A stretch of DNA of 18,813 nt from Candidatus Omnitrophota bacterium. GTDB lineage: Bacteria; Omnitrophota; Gorgyraeia; Gygaellales; Profunditerraquicolaceae. Under the pieces are notes generated by a model, which saw only the letters and a list, made by a program, of their open reading frames with translations, was not told where the DNA came from and searched no databases. Made by a program: the position numbers and the translations under genes. This document shows, piece after piece, positions 1 to 6,115 of this stretch (positions are counted from its first letter, which is position 1; each line of letters starts with the position of its first letter). The stretch spans positions 1-18,813 of the forward strand of contig JAFGET010000049.1 of the NCBI GenBank assembly GCA_016931435.1, given 5' to 3'.

Positions 1-2
1 AT

Positions 3-674
3 ACCCTGGATGAGATCCCTAACGATATCACTAAAGAAACCCCGGCCTGTTTTGAGCCGACAATCGATTATTGCGTCGTAAAGATCCCTCGTTTTACATT
101 TGAGAAGTTTTCTTCTTCTAACCCCACGCTTACCGTCTCCATGAAATCCGTCGGAGAAGCTATGTCGATAGGAAGGACTTTTAAAGAAGCCCTGCAGAAG
201 GGCTTACGTTCCCTGGAAATAAAAAAATACGGTTTAGAGAGCCTGACTTTTAAGGACCTGTCGGAGATAAAAGTAAACCACCATATGCTTGAGAAGATAC
301 ATCATAAATTAGTTTCTCCCGACGCAGAAAGGATATTTTATATCGCTGATGCCTTCAGGGCAGGAGATGATATAGACAAGATACATGCCTTGACTAAGAT
401 CGACCGCTGGTTCCTTCAGAATATAAAAGAGATAACCGAGATGGAGAGTGAGATCATAAAAAATAAAGACAGCCTTAGCCCCAAGCAGCTGCTTTGTGCC
501 AAGCAGTATGGATTTTCTGACCGTCAATTAGCAGCGCTGCTTGGCAGAAAAGAAGAAGATATCTACAAGCTGCGTAAATCATTGAAGATCGAGCCCGCCT
601 TTAAATTAGTAGATACATGCGCTGCGGAATTCCAGGCCCATACTCCGTATTTTTATTCAACTTACGATAAATAG
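3..674 (+). CDS. carB: Carbamoyl-phosphate synthase large subunit, N-terminal half (5' partial)
   Basis: This is the end of the first (carboxy-phosphate) half of the large subunit of carbamoyl-phosphate synthase, which makes carbamoyl phosphate for pyrimidines and arginine. The reading frame is open from base 3, and the gene begins outside the window. Recognisable CarB signatures are ETPACFEPTIDY, VKIPRFTFEKF, MKSVGEAMSIGRTFKEALQK (the ATP-grasp end) and, near the C-terminus, VDTCAAEFQAHTPYFYSTY. In single-chain CarB the STYE segment is followed at once by the second synthetase half (PNRIGQGIEFDY region). Here a TAG follows YSTYDK and no CarB-like coding continues in any frame, so the chain ends at the inter-domain boundary. 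A two-gene CarB is known from Aquifex and Methanocaldococcus. The second half would lie elsewhere. The ATG at 141 is internal, not a start. Family assignment is very secure; that the gene is split rather than truncated is inference. Confidence 0.93.
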   Translation, partial: TLDEIPNDITKETPACFEPTIDYCVVKIPRFTFEKFSSSNPTLTVSMKSVGEAMSIGRTFKEALQKGLRSLEIKKYGLESLTFKDLSEIKVNHHMLEKIHHKLVSPDAERIFYIADAFRAGDDIDKIHALTKIDRWFLQNIKEITEMESEIIKNKDSLSPKQLLCAKQYGFSDRQLAALLGRKEEDIYKLRKSLKIEPAFKLVDTCAAEFQAHTPYFYSTYDK

Positions 675-715
675 TTATCCAGTTCTCGGTCGTCAGTTAT
701 CAGTTTTCGGATAAC
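674..715. repeat. Short palindromic repeat-word sequence after carB
   Basis: GTTATCC (674-680) and GGATAAC (709-715) are perfect inverted arms. They enclose repeated words of the type CAGTTATCAGTTTTCGG. The left arm begins at the last base of the carB stop codon. It could serve as an RNA 3'-end hairpin, but there is no T-tract. It resembles the short repeat-word palindromes in two other intergenic gaps of this window. Confidence 0.5.
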
Positions 716-729
716 CTAAAAAATATAAA

Positions 730-758
730 TAGAAACGTCCCCAAGTTTTTGATATAAT
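730..758 (+). promoter_or_regulatory. Sigma70-type promoter of the DUF1846 gene
   Basis: The -10 box TATAAT (753-758) is perfect and carries an upstream TGA that makes an extended -10. A weak -35 (TAGAAA, 730-735) lies 17 bp away. The predicted start of transcription (about 765) is only some 3 nt before the ATG at 768, and no Shine-Dalgarno sequence is present, so the message is probably leaderless. Confidence 0.65.
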
Positions 759-767
759 ACGCAAATT

Positions 768-2291
768 ATGACAAAGGTCGGTTTCGATAACGAAAAATAC
801 TTGAAAGAACAGACCCTGGCGATCTTAGACAGGGTCAAGAAGTTCAATAATAAGCTCTATCTTGAGTTTGGGGGCAAGCTCTGTTTCGATTACCACGCCG
901 CGCGCGTTTTGCCCGGTTATGACCCTAATGTCAAAATCAGGCTGCTTCAGCTTTTGAAAGATAAGATAGATATAGTCCTTTGTATTTATGCCGGGGACAT
1001 AGAGAAAGGAAGAGTGAGAGGGGATTTTGGGATAACTTACGACGCTGCTACTTTTAAACTTATCGATGATCTGAGAAAATGGGGCTTAGATATCCTTGCG
1101 GTTGTGATCACGCGTTTTGCGAACCAGCCTACCGCTTCAATTTTTAAGAATAAACTTGAACGCAGGGGAGTAAAAGTATACCTGCATTATCCTATCGAAG
1201 GATATCCGGTAGATGTAGATAAGATCGTCAGCGATAATGGTTTTGGCAAGAATGAATACATAAAGACTAAGAAACCGATTGTAGTCGTTACTGCCCCCGG
1301 CCCGGGTAGCGGTAAACTAGCGACTTGCCTTTCGCAGTTATATCAGGAACACAAGCATAATTCTAACGCCGGATACGCCAAGTTTGAGACTTTCCCTATC
1401 TGGAATATTCCGCTTAAGCATCCGGTAAACATAGCTTATGAAGCAGCCACCGCAGATATCCAGGATTTTAACTTAGTCGATCCTTTTCATCTTGCGCAAT
1501 ATAAGGAAACCGCGATCAACTATAACCGAGATGTGGAAAGTTTCCCCATATTAAAATTGATCCTTACCAGGATCTTTGATAAAGGCGCGAATCTTCCGGT
1601 ATATAATTCACCTACGGATATGGGAGTCAACCGCGCGGGTTTCGGGATAGTAGACGATAAAGTCACCCAGGAAGCAGCTAAACAGGAGTTGATCCGCAGG
1701 TATTTTCGTTACAACACTGAATACGCCTTAGGTATAGAGAAGAAAGAGACTTTAGATAAAGTTACTCTTTTGATGGAAGAGCTCGGGATAAAGATTACCG
1801 ATAGGGTGGTAGTTGAAGCGGCGCGCCGTTCGGCAGAAGAGGCAGAAACAAAAAATAAGGGCAATGAAGGTATTTATTGCGGAGCGGCTATTCAACTTAA
1901 AGACGGCACGATTATAACAGGTAAGAACTCGAAGCTTATGCACGCAGCATCAAGCCTGATATTGAACGCGATCAAGACCCTGGCTAAGATTCCCGACGAG
2001 ATACTTTTACTTTCACCCAACGTGATAAATCAGATCTCAAAACTTAAGGAAGGGATCTTAAGCGCTGAATCCGAAAGCCTGGATTTAGAAGAGACCCTGA
2101 TCGCCCTCTCCATAAGTGCCGCTACAAACCATACGGTTGAATTAGCGATGAATAAACTGGTAGATTTGAAAAACTGTGAATTGCATATGACCCATATCCC
2201 TACTCCCGGAGATGAAGTAGGCCTAAAAAGATTAGGGGTCAACTTAACTACTGACGGCAAATTCTCTTCCAGGAATCTGTTTGTTACTTAA
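768..2291 (+). CDS. DUF1846 / UPF0371 family protein
   Basis: This 507-residue protein matches the DUF1846 (UPF0371) family along its whole length and is of normal family size. Segments I recognise are NKLYLEFGGKL (about 28-38), DYHAARVLPGYDP, GDFGITYD, a glycine-rich P-loop-like APGPGSGK at 176-183 followed by LATCLSQLY, KFETFPIWN, LKHPVNIAYEAATAD, NYNRDVE and SPTDMGVN. A structure is known for a streptococcal member, but to my knowledge no reaction is established; the glycine-rich loop suggests nucleotide or phosphate binding (inference). The ATG at 768 is chosen because the family motif starts a few residues later and the extended -10 box sits 9 nt upstream. The gene stands alone between carB and the L27-like gene. 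Its stop codon at 2289-2291 is only about 18 nt from the RNA element of the next unit. Confidence 0.92.
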   Translation: MTKVGFDNEKYLKEQTLAILDRVKKFNNKLYLEFGGKLCFDYHAARVLPGYDPNVKIRLLQLLKDKIDIVLCIYAGDIEKGRVRGDFGITYDAATFKLIDDLRKWGLDILAVVITRFANQPTASIFKNKLERRGVKVYLHYPIEGYPVDVDKIVSDNGFGKNEYIKTKKPIVVVTAPGPGSGKLATCLSQLYQEHKHNSNAGYAKFETFPIWNIPLKHPVNIAYEAATADIQDFNLVDPFHLAQYKETAINYNRDVESFPILKLILTRIFDKGANLPVYNSPTDMGVNRAGFGIVDDKVTQEAAKQELIRRYFRYNTEYALGIEKKETLDKVTLLMEELGIKITDRVVVEAARRSAEEAETKNKGNEGIYCGAAIQLKDGTIITGKNSKLMHAASSLILNAIKTLAKIPDEILLLSPNVINQISKLKEGILSAESESLDLEETLIALSISAATNHTVELAMNKLVDLKNCELHMTHIPTPGDEVGLKRLGVNLTTDGKFSSRNLFVT

Positions 2292-2308
2292 TATTTAGAG
2301 GAAGTTAG

Positions 2309-2498
2309 CTCATTGCCCCATCCAAAAAATTACTGAGTAATTTTTTGGATGGGCTCGAAAATTTCTTTAAAATTTTCTCACAGGCAATGAGTCAATTCGG
2401 CCCAACAACTTACGTTACCGCAAAGAGCGGTACACCGGCCTATCCTATAAGGCCGGGTGCTGCTTCGGATTCCGTAAGTTGTGGCCTCATTTAGGAGG
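2309..2498 (+). promoter_or_regulatory. Structured RNA leader, copy 1 (upstream of L27-like gene)
   Basis: A 190-nt 5' leader ends at the Shine-Dalgarno sequence AGGAGG (2493-2498). Helix P1 pairs CTCATTGCC (2309-2317) with GGCAATGAG (2383-2391). Helix P2 pairs ACAACTTACG (2405-2414) with CGTAAGTTGT (2473-2482), extended by GGCC (2399-2402) with GGCC (2483-2486). ATGAG (2387-2391) can instead pair with CTCAT (2486-2490), and CCTC (2485-2488) can pair with the SD bases GAGG (2495-2498), so the helices exclude each other. Inside P2 are two further hairpins: TACCGC/GCGGTA (2416-2432) and CACCGGCCT/AGGCCGGGTG (2433-2459). A second copy lies at 6001-6111, with matching base-pair changes in both P1 and P2. 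I do not recognise it as a known riboswitch. Structure and regulation are inferred from the sequence. Confidence 0.7.
2317..2353 (+). other. Perfect 17-bp hairpin inside leader copy 1
   Basis: CCCATCCAAAAAATTAC (2317-2333), loop TGA and GTAATTTTTTGGATGGG (2337-2353) form a perfect 17-bp stem. It sits in the loop of helix P1 and is absent from leader copy 2. No T-tract follows the stem, so it is not a standard terminator. It could be a small inserted palindrome or a copy-specific peripheral stem. Confidence 0.8.
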
Positions 2499-2505
2499 AC
2501 TAGAT

Positions 2506-2745
2506 ATGGTTGGTGGATTTTCGAGGCCGAAGAAAGATAAAGCGTTAAAGACCACTGGCGGCCAGTTGGTAAAAACAGGCACGATCGTGTTGCGAGGTAT
2601 CAGTACTTATAAAGCAGGTAAGAACGTAAAGGGAAGAGGCACATTATTCGCTCTTTGTGACGGCAAGGTCTATTTTACCAGGAAAAAGACTAGCCACGGC
2701 CGCGTAAGGACTTTTATAAATATTGAGCCTATTGCTAAGAAATAA
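2506..2745 (+). CDS. rpmA: Ribosomal protein L27-like protein (divergent N-terminus)
   Basis: A 79-residue basic protein. The central part, GQLVKTGTIVLRG through KNVKGRGTLFALCDGKVYFTRKK, follows the L27 pattern (G-x-VKxGxIIxR, then pGxNVgxGxxxTLFALxDGxVxF). The usual L27 N-terminal tail, AHKKGxGSxxNGRDS, is missing and replaced by MVGGFSRPKKDKALKTTGG; the C-terminus (HGRVRTFINIEPIAKK) is also unlike textbook L27. The ATG at 2506 is chosen over the in-frame TTG at 2479 because AGGAGG lies 7 nt before it and the TTG falls inside the RNA leader stem. Normally rpmA follows rplU; here it follows a DUF1846 gene and is followed 5 nt later by an M48 peptidase. It may be the lineage's only L27 or a paralogue. 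The structured leader implies translational control. The name rests on the central motif only. Confidence 0.72.
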   Translation: MVGGFSRPKKDKALKTTGGQLVKTGTIVLRGISTYKAGKNVKGRGTLFALCDGKVYFTRKKTSHGRVRTFINIEPIAKK

Positions 2746-2750
2746 TCCGG

Positions 2751-3836
2751 GTGGATGCTTTGGATGAGGTAAAAAATAAAGCTAAACGGTATGCTTTTTT
2801 AAAATACATCCTGGAGATCTGCAATACTATTTTCCTTCTGTTTTTTCTCTTTGCTTTCGCAAAGATCGGGTTCTCAAAGGCACTAGCTTCGCGCCTGCCA
2901 AGTCTGCCGCTATATCTTTTGGCATTTTATCTATTGTATTTTGCTTTAGACCTGCCGATCAATTTCTACCGCTCCCATGTATTGGAGCATAGATTTGCTT
3001 TGTCAAACCAGAAGATCGGCAGTTGGTTCTTTGATCAGCTTAAGTCCGGGGCTATTTCTTACCTTATAGTGGTTATCCTGGCGGGCTCTTTCTATTATAT
3101 CCTGAGCAAATATCCTTATTCCTGGTGGTTTTGGGTCTCTTTATTTTGGATATTCTTCAGCTTATTTTTAACTAAGATCGTCCCCGTGGCGGTCATCCCT
3201 TTATTTTTTAAATACCGCAGGTTAGGGGATATAGCTTTGAAAGAACGGATCCTTTCCTTGGCAGATAGATTAGAGGTAAAGATCCTGGATGTTTATGAAA
3301 TCGATTTTAGCAAAAAGACCCTGAAGGCTAACGCCGCATTTGTGGGGATGGGCAATACCAGGCGCGTATTGTTAGCCGATACTTTAAAAAATAAATACAC
3401 CCAGGATGAAATCGAGGTGATTTTGGCACATGAGTTTGCGCATTGCCGTATGAAACATTTATTGAAACTGGTGTTTTTTAATTCAACCTCGACCGTAGCT
3501 CTATTTTATCTGATATTTTTAAGCAGCGGCTATTCTCTCGGGGCCTTCGGCTTCAGCTCTTTGGAAGATTTAGCGGCGCTTCCGGTCATTCTGATATATT
3601 TCATCATTTTTGGCCTGATTACCCAACCGCTGAGTAATTACATCAGTAGGAGATTTGAGAAAAGCGCGGATATTCTAGCGGTAAAGACTACGGGATTAAA
3701 GAATGCTTTTATTTCTGCTATGGAAAAATTAAGCGACCAGAATCTTGCCGACAGGAAGCCTCACCCCATCATTAAATTCTTCTTTTTCGACCATCCTCCG
3801 ATAGACGAAAGGATCAAGCTAATTTCAAAAATCTGA
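2751..3836 (+). CDS. M48 family (Ste24/CAAX-type) membrane zinc metallopeptidase
   Basis: This 361-residue integral membrane protease has the zinc motif HEFAH at 227-231 (ILAHEFAHCRMKH) and the third ligand in RFEKSAD (Glu303, with Asp307), the classic M48 arrangement. Several hydrophobic segments precede it (about 22-40, 52-70, 102-118, 124-152), and two follow between about 242-262 and 276-292. The N-terminal part contains FYRSHVLEHRFALSNQ (about 72-87), typical of Ste24-like CAAX peptidase N-terminal domains. Such enzymes cleave membrane or misfolded proteins at the inner membrane. The likely start is GTG at 2751, 5 nt after the L27-like stop, so the two are probably translationally coupled. 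The last 23 bases overlap the end of lpxB on the other strand. Whether it processes prenylated or other substrates cannot be told from the sequence. Confidence 0.9.
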   Translation: MDALDEVKNKAKRYAFLKYILEICNTIFLLFFLFAFAKIGFSKALASRLPSLPLYLLAFYLLYFALDLPINFYRSHVLEHRFALSNQKIGSWFFDQLKSGAISYLIVVILAGSFYYILSKYPYSWWFWVSLFWIFFSLFLTKIVPVAVIPLFFKYRRLGDIALKERILSLADRLEVKILDVYEIDFSKKTLKANAAFVGMGNTRRVLLADTLKNKYTQDEIEVILAHEFAHCRMKHLLKLVFFNSTSTVALFYLIFLSSGYSLGAFGFSSLEDLAALPVILIYFIIFGLITQPLSNYISRRFEKSADILAVKTTGLKNAFISAMEKLSDQNLADRKPHPIIKFFFFDHPPIDERIKLISKI

Positions 3837-4962
3837 TTATTTCTTGGGCGGCTTTTTTGCTGGCGCCTTTTTCGCCCAATTGCGCAGGTATTCCTTGAAG
3901 CTCTCGGCGCAGCCCGCTTAGTTTTTTTGGATCTTTCATCAACGAAACGATACAGTCAGCGATCTTTTTCGGATTTGCGCCATACTGGATGAACTCCGGG
4001 ATGATTTTCCTTTTTTTTACGACGTTTACCAGGCCGATGTAAGGTATTTTTATGAGAAGTTTCATATAGGCCCAGGTCAAAAAAGAGACTTTATACAAAA
4101 TCACCATAGGAATGCCTAATATCGCAGTCTCTAAGGTCGCCGTTCCCGAACAGACCATAGCAAAGTCGCAGGAAGCTACTCCGTCATAAGTCATATCTGA
4201 AACCAGCCTGGTATTAAGATCATATTTATTCAGTATATCTTTAAAGATACCTTCTTCTACCGAAGGCGCCCTTAATATTAAGAATTGAAGCCTGTTTTTG
4301 GATCTTTTTTCTATTAAAGAAGCACTCTCAAGCATTACCGCAAGCAGGTTCTTTACTTCTTTTTCGCGGGAACCCGGCAGAAGCGCTATAGTAAAGACAG
4401 CAGGGTCAAATCCCAGGCCGGAAAAAAACTCGGTTTTTGACCTTTTAGTCTTTACGATATCAAGCAGCGGATGGCCTACGAATGATACCGGGATATTATT
4501 TTCTTTATATAGTTCTTCTTCAAATTGAAAGACCACCAGCATCAGGTCTACGATCTTTTTTATGGCGTGGACTCTTTTTTTGCCCCACGCCCATATTTGA
4601 GGGCTTATGTAGTAGACCACAGGAATATTACGTTTTTTAAGTTGAACAGCCAGCCGTAAATTAAAGCCGGGATAATCAATGAGGATGGCAAGGTCAGGTT
4701 TTACTTTATCGGTTTCTTGAAGTAATCCGTCGAAGACCCTACGGATTTTTTTTAGGTTCTTCAGGACTTCCCAGAATCCTACTACTGCAAGCTCAACCAT
4801 ATTGTGATACAGGTTGACGCCAGCCTCTTTGGATCTATCTCCGCCTAAGCCGAAGAAAGCGATCTCTGGATCGGTCTCTTTTATCGCAGATACCAGCTCA
4901 GAGGCGTGCAGGTCTCCCGATGCCTCTCCGGAGACGATCAGGATATTTTTGTTTTTTTGCAT
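3814..4962 (-). CDS. lpxB: Lipid-A-disaccharide synthase
   Basis: A 382-residue GT19 glycosyltransferase that joins UDP-2,3-diacylglucosamine and lipid X into the lipid A disaccharide at the inner membrane. Family motifs are in order: SGEASGD (11-17), GLGGD (38-42), DYPGFN (96-101), ISPQIWAW (119-126), GHPLLD (163-168), LLPGSRE (194-200) and CSGTATLE (271-278). Length is normal for LpxB. The start ATG (4960-4962) lies inside the end of the upstream oxidoreductase gene, overlapping it by 25 bases, so the two genes form one minus-strand operon. The 3' end overlaps the convergent M48 gene by 23 bases, with no room for an independent terminator. The protein shows that the organism makes lipid A and so has a true outer membrane. 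Confidence 0.96.
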   Translation of the reverse strand: MQKNKNILIVSGEASGDLHASELVSAIKETDPEIAFFGLGGDRSKEAGVNLYHNMVELAVVGFWEVLKNLKKIRRVFDGLLQETDKVKPDLAILIDYPGFNLRLAVQLKKRNIPVVYYISPQIWAWGKKRVHAIKKIVDLMLVVFQFEEELYKENNIPVSFVGHPLLDIVKTKRSKTEFFSGLGFDPAVFTIALLPGSREKEVKNLLAVMLESASLIEKRSKNRLQFLILRAPSVEEGIFKDILNKYDLNTRLVSDMTYDGVASCDFAMVCSGTATLETAILGIPMVILYKVSFLTWAYMKLLIKIPYIGLVNVVKKRKIIPEFIQYGANPKKIADCIVSLMKDPKKLSGLRRELQGIPAQLGEKGASKKAAQEIIRFLKLA

Positions 4963-5867
4963 ATTTGATTACGGATCACAAAGGCAACGTCTAATGCGTC
5001 TTTGGCGATCTTGCCTGAAACCAGCGGGGTCTTTTTGTCGGTGACACACTCTACGAAGGAAGAAAGCTCTTTTTTTAACGGTTGTTCTTTTTCGATTGGA
5101 AGAGCGGTTTTTGTGATGCCGGAGGAGGTTTTTTTATAGACGAACGCTTCTTCGTTCTTGTAATCGAGGGAGATATAGGTGTTTTTAAAAAAGATACGGA
5201 TTTTACGCATTCCTTCGTCGGAGATACGGCTTGCGGTCAGGTTAGCCACACAGCCGTTTTTAAATGTTAGGCGGGCATTTGCGATATCTTCAAAAGGGGT
5301 CAATACCGGGATACCTACGGCTTGGATTTTTTTGACCGGTGATTTGACCAGGCCCAGGACAATATCGATATCGTGTATCATCAGGTCTAAAACTACGCCG
5401 ATATCAAGGGAACGGTTCGGAAATTTGCTCAGGCGGTGGCATTCTATGAATTGCGGCTCATGTATTATTTTTTCCGTCGCCGAGAAAGCCGAATTAAACC
5501 TTTCTACATGGCCTACCTGAAGGATAAGCCCGTGCCTTTTTGCTATTTTTATCAGGGCAGAAGCTTCTTTTAAGCCGGTGGTAAAAGGTTTTTCTACCAG
5601 GGTATGGATGCGGTTATTCAGGAAATCCCGGGCTATCCGGTAATGCAGCTTGGTAGGGGTGGCTATGCTTACCGCATCGACCTTACCAAAAAGCTCTTTG
5701 TATTCTAAGCAGAAATCGATACCCAGCTCCGATGATACTTCCTTTGCGCGTTGTATATCGATATCGCATCCAGCTACTAGCTGGCAAGTATTTATCTCTT
5801 TATAAAGTCTTGCGTGTATCTTTCCCAGGTACCCTAAGCCGATTACGCCCACTTTTATCTTACGCAT
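4938..5867 (-). CDS. Gfo/Idh/MocA family NAD(P)-dependent oxidoreductase, LpxB-linked
   Basis: With the ATG at 5867 the protein has 309 residues. The N-terminal Rossmann fold has VGVIGLGYLGKIHA (GxGxxG at 10-15). The conserved EKPF motif follows (Glu92-Lys93-Pro94, Lys being the usual catalytic residue of the family), then GHVERFN (119-125) and a DLMIHDIDIVLGL segment (161-173) with His165. The gene overlaps lpxB, the arrangement seen in many Gram-negatives. In Acidithiobacillus, GnnA, a member of this family encoded next to lpxB, oxidises UDP-GlcNAc at C3 on the way to amide-linked lipid A. That role is plausible here, but the partner aminotransferase GnnB is not in the window. The in-frame TTG at 5903 is rejected as start because it falls in the -35 box; the ATG lies 7 nt below the -10 box and has no Shine-Dalgarno sequence. 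Confidence 0.88.
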   Translation of the reverse strand: MRKIKVGVIGLGYLGKIHARLYKEINTCQLVAGCDIDIQRAKEVSSELGIDFCLEYKELFGKVDAVSIATPTKLHYRIARDFLNNRIHTLVEKPFTTGLKEASALIKIAKRHGLILQVGHVERFNSAFSATEKIIHEPQFIECHRLSKFPNRSLDIGVVLDLMIHDIDIVLGLVKSPVKKIQAVGIPVLTPFEDIANARLTFKNGCVANLTASRISDEGMRKIRIFFKNTYISLDYKNEEAFVYKKTSSGITKTALPIEKEQPLKKELSSFVECVTDKKTPLVSGKIAKDALDVAFVIRNQICKKTKIS

Positions 5868-5874
5868 ATTAGCA

Positions 5875-5903
5875 ATAGTATCAGAGCGGATGGCTACTTG
5901 CAA
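5875..5903 (-). promoter_or_regulatory. Promoter of the oxidoreductase-lpxB operon
   Basis: Read on the minus strand: -35 TTGCAA (5898-5903), a 17-bp spacer and -10 TACTAT (5875-5880) with an upstream TGA (extended -10). The start codon at 5867 begins 8 nt after the -10 box, so transcription should start at or beside the ATG. Confidence 0.65.
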
Positions 5904-6000
5904 CTAAAATCTTAAAATAACCAGCGACGTTATCCTCCCATAAATTCCCCTTGCTTTTTGAGTGAGATTATGATAAAAAAATACTTAATATGAAAGCTAG

Positions 6001-6111
6001 CTCATTACCTAAGCGTTCTAAAATATCGTTAAGATTTTCTCACAGGTCATGAGTCAATCCGGCCTAATAACTTACGTCACTTACGTTCCGTAAGTTATGG
6101 CCTCATGGAGG
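6001..6111 (+). promoter_or_regulatory. Structured RNA leader, copy 2 (upstream of small membrane protein)
   Basis: A shorter copy of the element at 2309-2498. P1 pairs CTCATTACC (6001-6009) with GGTCATGAG (6045-6053), with one mismatch. P2 pairs ATAACTTACG (6067-6076) with CGTAAGTTAT (6089-6098), flanked by GGCC on both sides. ATGAG (6049-6053) can alternatively pair with CTCAT (6102-6106). CCTC (6101-6104) can form a 4-bp stem with the SD bases GAGG (6108-6111). Blocks shared with copy 1 include TTTTCTCACAGG, ATGAGTCAAT and CCGTAAGTT. Relative to copy 1, a C-G pair in P2 becomes T-A and a G-C pair in P1 becomes A-T, which supports real RNA helices. The P2 loop is reduced to 12 nt. Both copies also carry TACTTAATAT a short way upstream, possibly promoter-related. 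Confidence 0.7.
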
Positions 6112-6115
6112 TTAA

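Noticed and set aside
672..767. A frameshift that would continue carB past its stop.
   Set aside because: None of the frames after 674 shows the second-half CarB motifs, and the DUF1846 gene starts within 94 bases.
2380..2403. CACAGGCAA and CGGCC in the leader pair recall c-di-GMP-I riboswitch words.
   Set aside because: The intervening hairpin and receptor segments are missing, and the pairing pattern is different.
5865..5903. The longer oxidoreductase start at TTG 5903.
   Set aside because: It lies in the -35 box, and the Rossmann motif fits the ATG at 5867.
5951..5974. TTGCTT and TATGAT upstream of leader copy 2 as its promoter.
   Set aside because: The spacer is only 12 bp, too short for sigma70, and no better pair is obvious.
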